Origin: Gemmataceae bacterium
GTDB taxonomy: Bacteria > Planctomycetota > Planctomycetia > Gemmatales > Gemmataceae
Direction of reading: 5' to 3'
NCBI GenBank assembly: GCA_017853285.1
Contig: JAFMJU010000030.1
Span: 1-14,493 of the forward strand
Length of the DNA: 14,493 nt
In this document: one piece after another, positions 7,027 to 14,343 of the stretch
Numbering within the stretch: the stretch's first letter is position 1
Layout of the letters: the number at the start of each line of letters is the position of its first letter
The notes under the pieces: model-generated
Told to the model about the DNA's origin: nothing
What the model saw: the letters and a program-made list of their open reading frames with translations, nothing else
The model's database searches: none
Made by a program: the position numbers and the translations under genes

Positions 7027-8259
7027 ATGCGGCGCGTTGTTGTCACCGGGCTTGGAACTGTCAACCCTTTGGCGAACGCCGTTCCCGCTTTTTGGAACGG
7101 CGTTTTGGACGGCAAGAGCGGCATTGGTGCGATTGCCCAATTTGACACCGCTGCTTTCAAGGTCCATTTCGGTGGCGAGGTACGGAATTTGGATTTGGAA
7201 TCCTGGCTGGATTCCAAGAATATCCGAAGGCTCGACCAATACGCCCAGTTCGCCTTGGCGGCAGCGAAAGAGGCGATTGATGACAGCGGTCTGGATATTT
7301 CCAAGGAGGATCCCTTTCGCTGTGGGGTGATTGTCGGCAGCGGGGTTGGCGGCCTTCATGAATTTGAGGATCAGCATCGGAAATACATTGAAAAGGGTCC
7401 GGATCGAATCGGACCTTTTGTTATTCCCAAGATGATCCCGAACTCAGGAAGCGGAAATGTTTCCATTCAGTTTGGTTTCAAAGGTCCGAATACCGCTGTT
7501 TCAACCGCCTGCGCCAGCGGTGCCCACTCCCTTGCCGACGCCATGCGCCTGATTCGCGACAATCAGGCAGATTTGATGCTGGCAGGCGGATCTGAATCAG
7601 CCATCACTCCCATGGGTCTGGGTGGATTTATCGCCGCCAAGGCTCTTTCCTCCAGAAACGATGATCCCAAAACGGCCAGCCGTCCCTTTGACGCCGACAG
7701 GGATGGTTTCGTCTTATCAGAGGGAGCCGGCGTGCTGCTCCTTGAGGAGTTCGAGCACGCGAAGCAGCGTGGGGCAAGAATATACGCTGAGATTCTGGGG
7801 GCAGGCTGTACTGCGGATGCCTATCACATCACAGCTCCTGATCCCTCTGGGGCTGGGGCTTGTCGCGCCATGTTATCCGCCCTTTCTGATGCGAAAACCA
7901 ACCTTGATGAAATCGGCTACATAAACGCACATGGCACGAGCACAAACGCAGGTGACGAGGCTGAAACCAAAGCTATCAAAGCAGTTTTTGGTGAACGAGC
8001 CTACAAGATCCCGGTAAGCAGTACCAAAAGTATGATTGGCCACACCTTGGGAGCCTCCGGCGGAATCGAAGCCATTGTTAGCTGCCTCACCTTGAGTGAA
8101 GGCAAAATCCATCCCACCATCAACCAATTCACCAAGGACCCAGCTTGCGATTTGGATTATGTCGCCAATTTCGCCCGGGACATGAAGGTCAGACGCGTAC
8201 TTTCCAACAGTTTCGGTTTTGGCGGGCACAATGCTTGCCTGGTTTTTGGTTCTGTTTGA
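7027..8259 (+). CDS. fabF: 3-oxoacyl-[acyl-carrier-protein] synthase II (KAS II)
   Basis: FabF condenses malonyl-ACP with acyl-ACP, the chain-elongation step of fatty acid synthesis. The 410-residue protein has the full thiolase-fold catalytic set: C162 in AVSTACASGAHS, H302 in NAHGTSTNAGD, and H339 in SMIGHTLGASGG, with the gatekeeper-loop FGFGGHNACLVF at the end. It starts MRRVVVTGLGTVNPLAN, the standard N-terminus, and length is normal. The Cys-His-His triad marks a condensing enzyme of the FabB/FabF type; the order acpP-fabF favours FabF. It follows acpP by 33 nt. fabG is absent from the cluster although it is often next to these genes. No terminator is visible in the 93 nt after it. Confidence 0.96.
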   Translation: MRRVVVTGLGTVNPLANAVPAFWNGVLDGKSGIGAIAQFDTAAFKVHFGGEVRNLDLESWLDSKNIRRLDQYAQFALAAAKEAIDDSGLDISKEDPFRCGVIVGSGVGGLHEFEDQHRKYIEKGPDRIGPFVIPKMIPNSGSGNVSIQFGFKGPNTAVSTACASGAHSLADAMRLIRDNQADLMLAGGSESAITPMGLGGFIAAKALSSRNDDPKTASRPFDADRDGFVLSEGAGVLLLEEFEHAKQRGARIYAEILGAGCTADAYHITAPDPSGAGACRAMLSALSDAKTNLDEIGYINAHGTSTNAGDEAETKAIKAVFGERAYKIPVSSTKSMIGHTLGASGGIEAIVSCLTLSEGKIHPTINQFTKDPACDLDYVANFARDMKVRRVLSNSFGFGGHNACLVFGSV

Positions 8260-8352
8260 CAGGGCGGGTGAATCTAATTGCAGGAAAACAAACAGCAATC
8301 AGCCACGAAATGACCTTTTAATTTCCAACATCCAGGCTTGGGGATCAATCAA

Positions 8353-8706
8353 ATGGGCAAGCCGATCACCTACGCGTTTTTTCGCAAAAATTGCAAAACA
8401 TGCGAAAAAGCTTTAGCCCATTTGGAAAGTTTGAACATCGGGCTGCCCTCGAACGCGGAGGACGCAAGAAAGGTTCGCAAAAGCCAGGATGAAATGGTCG
8501 CCTTGGCCCGCCAGCACAAGAGGGTCATCTCCATCAAGGGCTCCAAGGTGGTGGAGTGCGTCATCCAAAAGGATGATCCAACCCCGGCAGCCATTTTGGG
8601 CCTCCTTTCCGGACCTTCCGGCAATTTACGCGCTCCAACCATCACTGTTGGAAAAACGCTTTTAGTCGGCTTCCAACCGGAAGCTTACGACCAATTGCTT
8701 TCCTGA
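8353..8706 (+). CDS. ArsC-family thioredoxin-fold protein, cysteine form
   Basis: A 117-residue protein with an N-terminal beta strand and then a redox motif, FFRKNCKTCEKA (C14 and C17, C-x-x-C), in the position where ArsC/Spx-like proteins carry their active cysteine. Near the end, GPSGNLRAPTITVGKTLLVGF contains the arginine and cis-proline loop typical of arsenate-reductase-like folds. It resembles the ArsC family '(seleno)protein' group found in planctomycetes and others. There the first active-site residue is often selenocysteine; here the codon is TGC, a plain cysteine. The substrate is unknown, and arsenate reduction should not be assumed. The ATG at 8353 has GGGGA eight bases upstream; a TTG at 8338 is less likely. 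A methyltransferase gene follows after one base, so the two are probably cotranslated. Confidence 0.75.
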   Translation: MGKPITYAFFRKNCKTCEKALAHLESLNIGLPSNAEDARKVRKSQDEMVALARQHKRVISIKGSKVVECVIQKDDPTPAAILGLLSGPSGNLRAPTITVGKTLLVGFQPEAYDQLLS

Positions 8707-8707
8707 A

Positions 8708-9487
8708 ATGCACGAATATCCCGCGGACCTTAAGCGGCTCTATCAGGAACGCCTTTTTCACGAAACGCAGGCGCAAAACAGGGCAAGCCGTCCAGGGTTC
8801 CTGCTGAGTCTGGTTCAGCCGGACGAAGAATACCTCAACCACGCTTCCTGGGTCCGACCGGGAATGGAAGCGTTAGGGGATATTGAGGACAAAACAGTTC
8901 TAGACTGGGGGTGCGGCCATGGTATGGCCAGTATTTCCATGGCTCGGCGGGGCGCAGTTGTTTTTTCTTTGGACCTCTCCAATGGTTACTGCAAGGAAAC
9001 CCTTGCGCGGGCAAATGCAAACGATTTTTTGAAACGGATTCATCCCATACAAGGGGATGCCTGCAGGCTTCCGTTCAAAAACGAATGTTTTGATGGCGTC
9101 TGGGGCAACGCCATCCTGCATCACCTCGCTACCGAAAAGGCTGCGGTCGAACTCCACCGCGTTCTCAAGCCAAAAGGAATAATGGTTCTTTGCGACCCTT
9201 GGCAGGGTTCCACTTTGGTCCGGTGGATCAGGAACCATGTACCCTACCCCGGCAAGGATCGAACCCAAGATGAGCAACCCCTGAACGAGGAGGCTCTTGC
9301 AGCCTTTCGTAGCGTTTTTCCAAACATCGAAATCTCATTTTGGGACATATTTGGAGCCTTGAATCGATTTATTTCTTTGGGCCCCTTTTCCAACCCAATC
9401 CGAAATTTGGATCGTTTCCTAATAAAAAAATCGCCTGGTTTTGCAAGGACAGCCAGGTATGTCATGATCAAAGCCATGAAAAATTAA
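8708..9487 (+). CDS. Class I SAM-dependent methyltransferase
   Basis: A 259-residue protein with a Rossmann-fold methyltransferase core. Motif I is VLDWGCGHGMAS (about 64-75) and the acidic end of strand 2 is FSLDLS (D89). GDACRLPF is followed by the strand-4 segment FDGVWGNAILHHL, and the post-motif is LHRVLKPKGIMVLCDPW. These bind S-adenosylmethionine. The H-H-L after strand 4 and the 'L-K-P-G-G'-like turn place it among Methyltransf_11-type enzymes. The N-terminal 55 residues and C-terminal third are not recognisable, so the substrate (small molecule, lipid or quinone precursor) cannot be named. It starts one base after the ArsC-like gene and 42 nt before the HhH gene. The start ATG at 8708 is the only good one in place. 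Confidence 0.85.
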   Translation: MHEYPADLKRLYQERLFHETQAQNRASRPGFLLSLVQPDEEYLNHASWVRPGMEALGDIEDKTVLDWGCGHGMASISMARRGAVVFSLDLSNGYCKETLARANANDFLKRIHPIQGDACRLPFKNECFDGVWGNAILHHLATEKAAVELHRVLKPKGIMVLCDPWQGSTLVRWIRNHVPYPGKDRTQDEQPLNEEALAAFRSVFPNIEISFWDIFGALNRFISLGPFSNPIRNLDRFLIKKSPGFARTARYVMIKAMKN

Positions 9488-9504
9488 GCAAATTCATGGA
9501 TTCT

Positions 9505-9521
9505 ACCCAAATCTATTGGGT
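9505..9521 (+). promoter_or_regulatory. Hairpin overlapping the ribosome site of the HhH gene
   Basis: ACCCAA (9505-9510) pairs exactly with TTGGGT (9516-9521) around a five-base loop. The right arm includes GGGT, which with the next G forms the most likely Shine-Dalgarno sequence (9518-9522), seven bases before the ATG at 9530. Folding would hide the ribosome site. The stem is short; a regulatory role is inference. Confidence 0.3.
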
Positions 9522-9529
9522 GACTATTC

Positions 9530-10162
9530 ATGGTTGATTCAGAAAAAGAATACGGGCACAAACCAGCCAGATGGGTCTTAATTGTGCTGGTTTCCGGATT
9601 AGCCAGCCTGGTTCTGGGAAATGAGCTATTTTTCCAGATAATCACTTTTACCCGGAAGGGTGACCAGCCAGTCTGGCATGATTTGAGTCAACAGAAGTGG
9701 GACCCAAACACGGCCACCCAAGCAGAATTGGAATTGGTCCCAGGAATGGGCCCCAAACTGGCAACCAATATCCTTGAAGCCAGAAAAACCAAAAACATCG
9801 AATCTCTGGAAGATCTTGGAAAAATAAAAGGATTCGGTCCCCAACGGGTGAGCCTCATGGCGCCTTGGCTTCAATTCCCCCATGCAAAAGAAGGTAACCC
9901 CGAACAAGGAACAAATCTATTCGGCGCTTCCGATGTTTTAAAGCATGAGGCCAAAACCTATTCTCCCAAACGGATGGATCCGAATCTGGCGAGCGCCGAG
10001 GAATTGGAAACCATTCCAGGGATCGGCCCGAAATTGGCCAGAAAGATTATTTCAGAGCGACAGATCAAAAAGTATGACTCCCTCGAGGATTTGGTCCGCG
10101 TGAACGGGATAGGCCCGAACAACATTGAGAAGCTTCGAACTTTTCTTTTCGTTGCCCCATAG
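9530..10162 (+). CDS. Membrane-anchored tandem helix-hairpin-helix protein (ComEA-like)
   Basis: A 210-residue protein with a basic N-terminus (GHKPAR) followed by one hydrophobic segment (about 14-38, WVLIVLVSGLASLVLG). The positive-inside rule then puts the rest outside the cytoplasm. Two helix-hairpin-helix modules follow, at about 57-116 and 149-208, aligned with an offset of 92 residues: DPNTATQAELELVPGMGPKL against DPNLASAEELETIPGIGPKL, each with a second G-x-G-P hairpin (GFGPQ, GIGPN). These hairpins bind the DNA backbone without sequence preference. One anchor plus extracytoplasmic HhH is the plan of ComEA, the DNA receptor of natural transformation, although ComEA has one module. It precedes uvrB by 42 nt. 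A cytoplasmic repair role cannot be excluded if the topology is inverted. Confidence 0.82.
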   Translation: MVDSEKEYGHKPARWVLIVLVSGLASLVLGNELFFQIITFTRKGDQPVWHDLSQQKWDPNTATQAELELVPGMGPKLATNILEARKTKNIESLEDLGKIKGFGPQRVSLMAPWLQFPHAKEGNPEQGTNLFGASDVLKHEAKTYSPKRMDPNLASAEELETIPGIGPKLARKIISERQIKKYDSLEDLVRVNGIGPNNIEKLRTFLFVAP

Positions 10163-10204
10163 AATGTAACTGGCAATCACCACTACCCAGACAAGGGGAA
10201 AAGG

Positions 10205-12223
10205 ATGGCGGGATTCCGCCTCAAAAGTCCGTTTGAACCTGGCGGAGATCAGCCCGCCGCCATCGGGAAAATTGTCGATGGGTTCAGGTCCGGGAAAAAT
10301 TCAATGGTCCTCCTTGGGGCGACCGGGACGGGAAAAACCTTCACGGCCTCCAATGTCATCGCCTCACTGGGTAAACCAACCCTAGTCCTTGCCCACAACA
10401 AAACCCTCGCCGCCCAACTTTACAAGGAATTCAAAGGTTTTTTTCCTGAAAACGCGGTCCACTATTTCGTCAGCTATTACGACTACTACCAACCCGAGGC
10501 CTACATTCCCCAGCGGGACATCTACATAGAAAAAGACGCATTGATCAATGAAAATATCGATCGCCTGAGGCTGGCCGCGACAAGCGCCCTGGTCAGCCGT
10601 AGCGATGTGATCATCGTCGCAAGCGTCTCTTGCATCTACGGGCTAGGATCTCCCAGCGATTACAAACGGATGATGGTGCACCTCCAAAAGGGGAACACCA
10701 TCGCCCGCAACGAACTTTTGCTGAAGCTGGTGGACATCCAATACGAGCGGAATGATATTTCCTTCACGCGCGGCAAATTCCGAGTTCGCGGTGATGTGAT
10801 CGATGTCTGGCCGGCCTACGAGGAATTCGGGCTTCGGATAGAACTGTTCGGGGACGAGATCGACGCTTTATCCGTAATCAACCCGGTCACAGGGCTAAAC
10901 CTCCGCACCGAAGAGGAATTGTACATTTATCCCGCCAAGCACTTTGTCACCCCCGAGGACCGGGTGAAAATGGCTGTTGAGGGTATCCAGGGCGAGTTGG
11001 AGGCACGACTTTCCCAGTTAAAATCCGAGGGGAAGCTCCTGGAGGCCCAACGCCTTGCCGCCAGGACCCGATTCGACATTGAAATGCTGCTGGAAACCGG
11101 CCACTGCAACGGGGTGGAGAATTACGCTCGCTGGTTCAGTGGCCGGAATCCGGGAGAACCTCCTTACACCCTGATCGACTTTTTTCCCGAGGATTATCTC
11201 ACGGTGGTGGACGAATCGCATGTCACACTGCCCCAAGTACGGGGAATGTTCGCGGGAGATCACAGCCGCAAATCAACCCTTGTGGAGCATGGTTTCCGCC
11301 TTCCCAGCGCGATGGACAACAGGCCCTTGCGTTTTGATGAATGGGAAGGACGAAGCAAACAGGTTTTGTTCATGTCAGCCACTCCCGGCGATTATGAATT
11401 GAATCGAACGCAGGGCGAATTCGTCGAGCAGATCATCCGACCCACAGGTCTTGTTGATCCGGAAATCGAGGTCAGGCCGGCCCTGGGTCAAGTCCAGGAC
11501 CTTGCAGGTGAGATTCAATCTCGGGCAAAGGCAGGGGAACGCATCCTTTGCACCACACTCACCAAGCGGATGGCGGAGGACCTGACCAATTACTTCAAGG
11601 AAATTGGAATTCGATGCAAATGGCTCCACAGCGAACTGGATGCCATCGAGCGAATCCAGATTATTCGGGAATTAAGGGAGGGCGCGTTTGACGCTTTGGT
11701 GGGGGTGAACCTTCTAAGGGAGGGACTGGATCTCCCCGAAGTCTCCCTGGTGGCAATTCTGGACGCGGACAAGGAGGGGTTCCTGCGAAGTGGCACCTCA
11801 TTGATTCAGACGATTGGCCGGGCGGCCCGGAATGTGAACGCCAGGGTATTTCTTTATGCCGACCGCGTCACCGACTCCATGAACAAGGCTATTACGGAAA
11901 CCAACCGCCGCCGCGAAATCCAACTGGCATACAACCTAGCGCACGGCATCACCCCCCGATCGGTGCGCTCCGCCATTGAAAGCGGTATTGAACAGGAAAT
12001 AGCTGCCCAAAAAATGACGACAGAGGTCGCAGGTCTTCCCGCAAACGAGGCCGACCTTCAGGAATTGCGAGAGAAACTTCAAGAAGAAATGCTGGAGGCG
12101 GCAGCCAAGCTTGATTTTGAACGGGCGGCCCAATTGAGGGACGAATTGGCCAAATTGCGGGGCGAGGCGGTACCTTCTCCCCAAGGCAAACCAAGGAGAA
12201 AGCCTCGCGGTAGAAAAAACTGA
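10205..12223 (+). CDS. uvrB: Excinuclease ABC subunit B
   Basis: UvrB is the damage-verifying helicase of nucleotide excision repair; it is loaded by UvrA and then recruits UvrC. The 672-residue protein has Walker A GATGTGKT (38-45). The beta-hairpin that clamps DNA is rich in aromatics (SYYDYYQPEAYIP, about 91-103). The Walker B box is DESH (336-339), LFMSATPGDYE follows as motif III, and GLDLPEVSLVAILDADKEGF and QTIGRAARN are motifs V and VI. A C-terminal UVR motif (about 618-655), rich in E and L with LDFERAAQLRDEL, contacts UvrC. Length is normal. A GGGGAAAAGG directly precedes the ATG. It is the last gene of a plus-strand run and ends 10 nt from convergent scpA. Confidence 0.98.
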   Translation: MAGFRLKSPFEPGGDQPAAIGKIVDGFRSGKNSMVLLGATGTGKTFTASNVIASLGKPTLVLAHNKTLAAQLYKEFKGFFPENAVHYFVSYYDYYQPEAYIPQRDIYIEKDALINENIDRLRLAATSALVSRSDVIIVASVSCIYGLGSPSDYKRMMVHLQKGNTIARNELLLKLVDIQYERNDISFTRGKFRVRGDVIDVWPAYEEFGLRIELFGDEIDALSVINPVTGLNLRTEEELYIYPAKHFVTPEDRVKMAVEGIQGELEARLSQLKSEGKLLEAQRLAARTRFDIEMLLETGHCNGVENYARWFSGRNPGEPPYTLIDFFPEDYLTVVDESHVTLPQVRGMFAGDHSRKSTLVEHGFRLPSAMDNRPLRFDEWEGRSKQVLFMSATPGDYELNRTQGEFVEQIIRPTGLVDPEIEVRPALGQVQDLAGEIQSRAKAGERILCTTLTKRMAEDLTNYFKEIGIRCKWLHSELDAIERIQIIRELREGAFDALVGVNLLREGLDLPEVSLVAILDADKEGFLRSGTSLIQTIGRAARNVNARVFLYADRVTDSMNKAITETNRRREIQLAYNLAHGITPRSVRSAIESGIEQEIAAQKMTTEVAGLPANEADLQELREKLQEEMLEAAAKLDFERAAQLRDELAKLRGEAVPSPQGKPRRKPRGRKN

Positions 12224-12233
12224 CCTCCGGGAC

Positions 12234-12980
12234 TCAAGCGGCCCGTAATCCGGAAAGCGCATCGGTTTGGACAATAAGGATGTCGCCCCATTGTCCCTCC
12301 TGCACCGCCACAAGGTTTCCCAACTTGATCAATTCCAAAACAGCCAGGAATATCCCGATCAGGCGCGCTTTGGAAAAATCTGCCTGAACCAATTCGTGAA
12401 GTTTCAATTTCTGCCTTTTCTGGACCATTTCCAGGGTCTGCCGCATCAACACATCCAGTGGCAAATAATCCTCACGGATTTTGGAAACAGGCTCGGGATT
12501 AATTTCCCTCAACAAACGGGCGTAGGCGCTTACCAAGTCCCAAAGCTCCACAGGTTGGAAGGAGGGAGGCAAATTCGAAAAATCAACCGGCTTCCTAGTC
12601 CTGAATTTTTCCTGATGGCCCGCCAGGCCCATCATCGCCAACGCCGCATCCCTGTATTTCCTGTATTCCTCCAACTGCCGTAGCAAATCCTCCCTTGCAT
12701 CCGTGGCCTCTTCCGGGATCTCTGGCGGTGTTTCCAAAGGCTGGTCTACCCGCGGAAGAATGGCTTCTGACTTGATTTCCACCAGTTGCGCAGCCAAGAG
12801 GAGGTAACCGATTGCCTCCTCCATATCCATTTTTTCGATGATCAAAATGTAATCGCAGAACTGACGGGTGATTCGGGCAAGCGAAATGAAGCAAAGGTCC
12901 ACCTCCTGCTGCTCCGCAAGCGTCAGGAGGAGGTCAAGGGGGCCTGAATAACCCTCCACATTGACTCCAAAAGTTCCCAT
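12234..12980 (-). CDS. scpA: Segregation and condensation protein A
   Basis: ScpA is the kleisin that bridges the heads of the Smc dimer and, with ScpB, forms the bacterial condensin needed for chromosome compaction and segregation. With the ATG at 12980 the protein has 248 residues. It begins MGTFGVNVEGYSGPLDLLLT, whose YSGPLDLLL is the family hallmark. The acidic helical N-domain (AIGYLLLAAQLVEIKSEAILP) follows, and the C-terminal winged helix ends with FLAVLELIKLGNLVAVQEG. The frame continues to a TTG at 12998 that would add six residues; the ATG gives the conserved N-terminus, but no strong ribosome site is visible for either. scpB is not adjacent. A GGTATACC palindrome (12989-12996) lies just upstream. 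Confidence 0.94.
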   Translation of the reverse strand: MGTFGVNVEGYSGPLDLLLTLAEQQEVDLCFISLARITRQFCDYILIIEKMDMEEAIGYLLLAAQLVEIKSEAILPRVDQPLETPPEIPEEATDAREDLLRQLEEYRKYRDAALAMMGLAGHQEKFRTRKPVDFSNLPPSFQPVELWDLVSAYARLLREINPEPVSKIREDYLPLDVLMRQTLEMVQKRQKLKLHELVQADFSKARLIGIFLAVLELIKLGNLVAVQEGQWGDILIVQTDALSGLRAA

Positions 12981-13073
12981 GTAAAATCGGTATACCAATG
13001 TGATGGTTATGAAATCATCCCAAGCTAGAATTTAGCCCACATCGCCCGCAATCCCGCGACCTTGGAGCCCGGA

Positions 13074-13760
13074 ATGCCCGAATTGCTTGTGAGCATCCGA
13101 AACGCGGAGGAGGCACGAATTGCAAAGCTGGGGGGGGCCAACTGGATCGATGTCAAAGAGCCACGAAAAGGCCCTTTGGGCAAAGCTGAAGACCAAGTTT
13201 TGGAAAAAATAGCAATCGATAACAAGTTATCAAAGCTAAGTGCAGCGATGGGCGAAATAATTAATTATTCAAATGTATCTTCTTATAATTTTGTATTAGA
13301 GAATTATTCGCTAATAAAATTTGGAACATCAACGGCAGACTTTCCAACCATTCAGCAACGATTGACAGAAATCGCCAGAAATTCCCAACGATCCCCAAAC
13401 TCCATAGTTTTGGCGGCTTACGCCGACTTCAAACGGGCAGAGAGCCCCAGACCGGATCTTTTTCCTGCATTTTGCGCACAGGAAGGAATTGAGTATCTGC
13501 TTATTGACACATTCCTAAAGGACAATTCCCATTTGTTCACTTGGCTTTCCTCCCAAGAATTGTCATGCATTAGGGGTGAATGCGCGAGATTAGGCATTAA
13601 ATTGGCCCTTGCAGGAAAATTGGGAGTGGAACATATTCCCGCCCTTAGGGAAATCGAACCGCATATCGTCGGCCTAAGAAGCGCGGTTTGCGACGATGGG
13701 GTCAGGGACAATTCGATTTCCCTCGAGCGAATCCAGTTTTGGAAATCCCAAATTACTTGA
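13074..13760 (+). CDS. mfnB: (5-formylfuran-3-yl)methyl phosphate synthase homologue (DUF556)
   Basis: The archaeal enzyme MfnB makes 4-(hydroxymethyl)-2-furancarboxaldehyde phosphate from two glyceraldehyde 3-phosphates, the first committed step to the furan ring of methanofuran. Methylotrophs and planctomycetes use a homologue for their methanofuran-like C1 carrier. The 228-residue protein starts MPELLVSIRNAEEARIAKLG and has WIDVKEPRKGPLG, with K28 as the probable Schiff-base lysine. IKFGTS (K82) and IDTFLKD (D145/K149) occur where the archaeal enzyme has further catalytic Lys and Asp/Lys residues; this mapping is from memory of the family. The ATG at 13074 matches the family N-terminus; a TTG at 13062 is unlikely. 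A TAGAAT (13026-13031) could be a -10 box. The stretch 13261-13320 is very AT-rich. It converges with a kinase gene after one base. Confidence 0.85.
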   Translation: MPELLVSIRNAEEARIAKLGGANWIDVKEPRKGPLGKAEDQVLEKIAIDNKLSKLSAAMGEIINYSNVSSYNFVLENYSLIKFGTSTADFPTIQQRLTEIARNSQRSPNSIVLAAYADFKRAESPRPDLFPAFCAQEGIEYLLIDTFLKDNSHLFTWLSSQELSCIRGECARLGIKLALAGKLGVEHIPALREIEPHIVGLRSAVCDDGVRDNSISLERIQFWKSQIT

Positions 13761-13761
13761 A

Positions 13762-14343
13762 TCATCCGGCCATCAATCCAACCGCCCGGATATTGCGGGG
13801 AGCACCCGGTTGACCTGCCAAACTACCGAAAACCGGGTCTACCAAACCTTTCCATGACTCTTGCCCGAAATCTTCGAAATCCACCTCTCGACCGATTGAT
13901 TTGAACAATGTCAGGGTTCCAATACCCCAAGCCGTTGCCATTCTCAGGGCGATACTGTCACTAGTTGCCATCCAGGATTCGGGCAAACAATACGCGGGAT
14001 TTTGGCTGGCATCCCACCTGCAAAAAGTCGCCGGAGCGATCACGAAAACCCCATCACCAACCGGCGGGTGAGGTTCACCCCAAAGCTGCCAATCCGGTGT
14101 TGCGGAAGCCATGGCCCGGGCAATCAAATCAAGAGCATCAATCGCAAGCCAATGGCTGGCATTTTCCCCGAAACGGTACTCGGAGTCCCAGTCTCTCAAC
14201 AAATCCACCATCACTCCGCCACCAAAAAGGAGGAGGGTGGGTTGTCCCGCGGATTTGATTTGAGCTTTGAGCGCTGGAATCAAACCGGGCCAGCCCAAAA
14301 GGCTCCCCCCCACCTTGAATAGCGAATCATGTTTTTTTTTCAT
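13762..14343 (-). CDS. Amino-acid-kinase-fold protein of the H4MPT/methanofuran type (MfnE-like)
   Basis: A 193-residue protein of the aspartate/glutamate/uridylate kinase fold. The phosphate-binding opening is FKVGGSL (K10, G12, G13, S14), followed by LLLFGGGVMVD (GGG at 41-43). Late comes LPESWMATSDSIALRMA, where S-D-S contacts the nucleotide. Archaeal MfnE, of this fold, phosphorylates an aminomethylfuran phosphate during methanofuran synthesis, and related small kinases occur in bacterial H4MPT-linked C1 clusters. The adjacent mfnB homologue makes that pathway likely, though the exact reaction is inferred. It is shorter than most amino acid kinases (about 250). The start is the ATG at 14343, in an overlap of 17 nt with the upstream gene; no Shine-Dalgarno sequence is seen, so coupling is likely. 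It contains a nine-A tract right after the start codon. Confidence 0.75.
   Translation of the reverse strand: MKKKHDSLFKVGGSLLGWPGLIPALKAQIKSAGQPTLLLFGGGVMVDLLRDWDSEYRFGENASHWLAIDALDLIARAMASATPDWQLWGEPHPPVGDGVFVIAPATFCRWDASQNPAYCLPESWMATSDSIALRMATAWGIGTLTLFKSIGREVDFEDFGQESWKGLVDPVFGSLAGQPGAPRNIRAVGLMAG

Noticed and set aside
8389..8403. Possible selenocysteine codon in the ArsC-like gene
   Set aside because: Both active-site codons read TGC, cysteine; no in-frame TGA occurs before the true stop.
9496..9537. A 13-codon frame, MDSTQIYWVTIHG, overlapping the start of the HhH gene, as a leader peptide
   Set aside because: No ribosome site precedes it, and nothing in its codons suggests attenuation.
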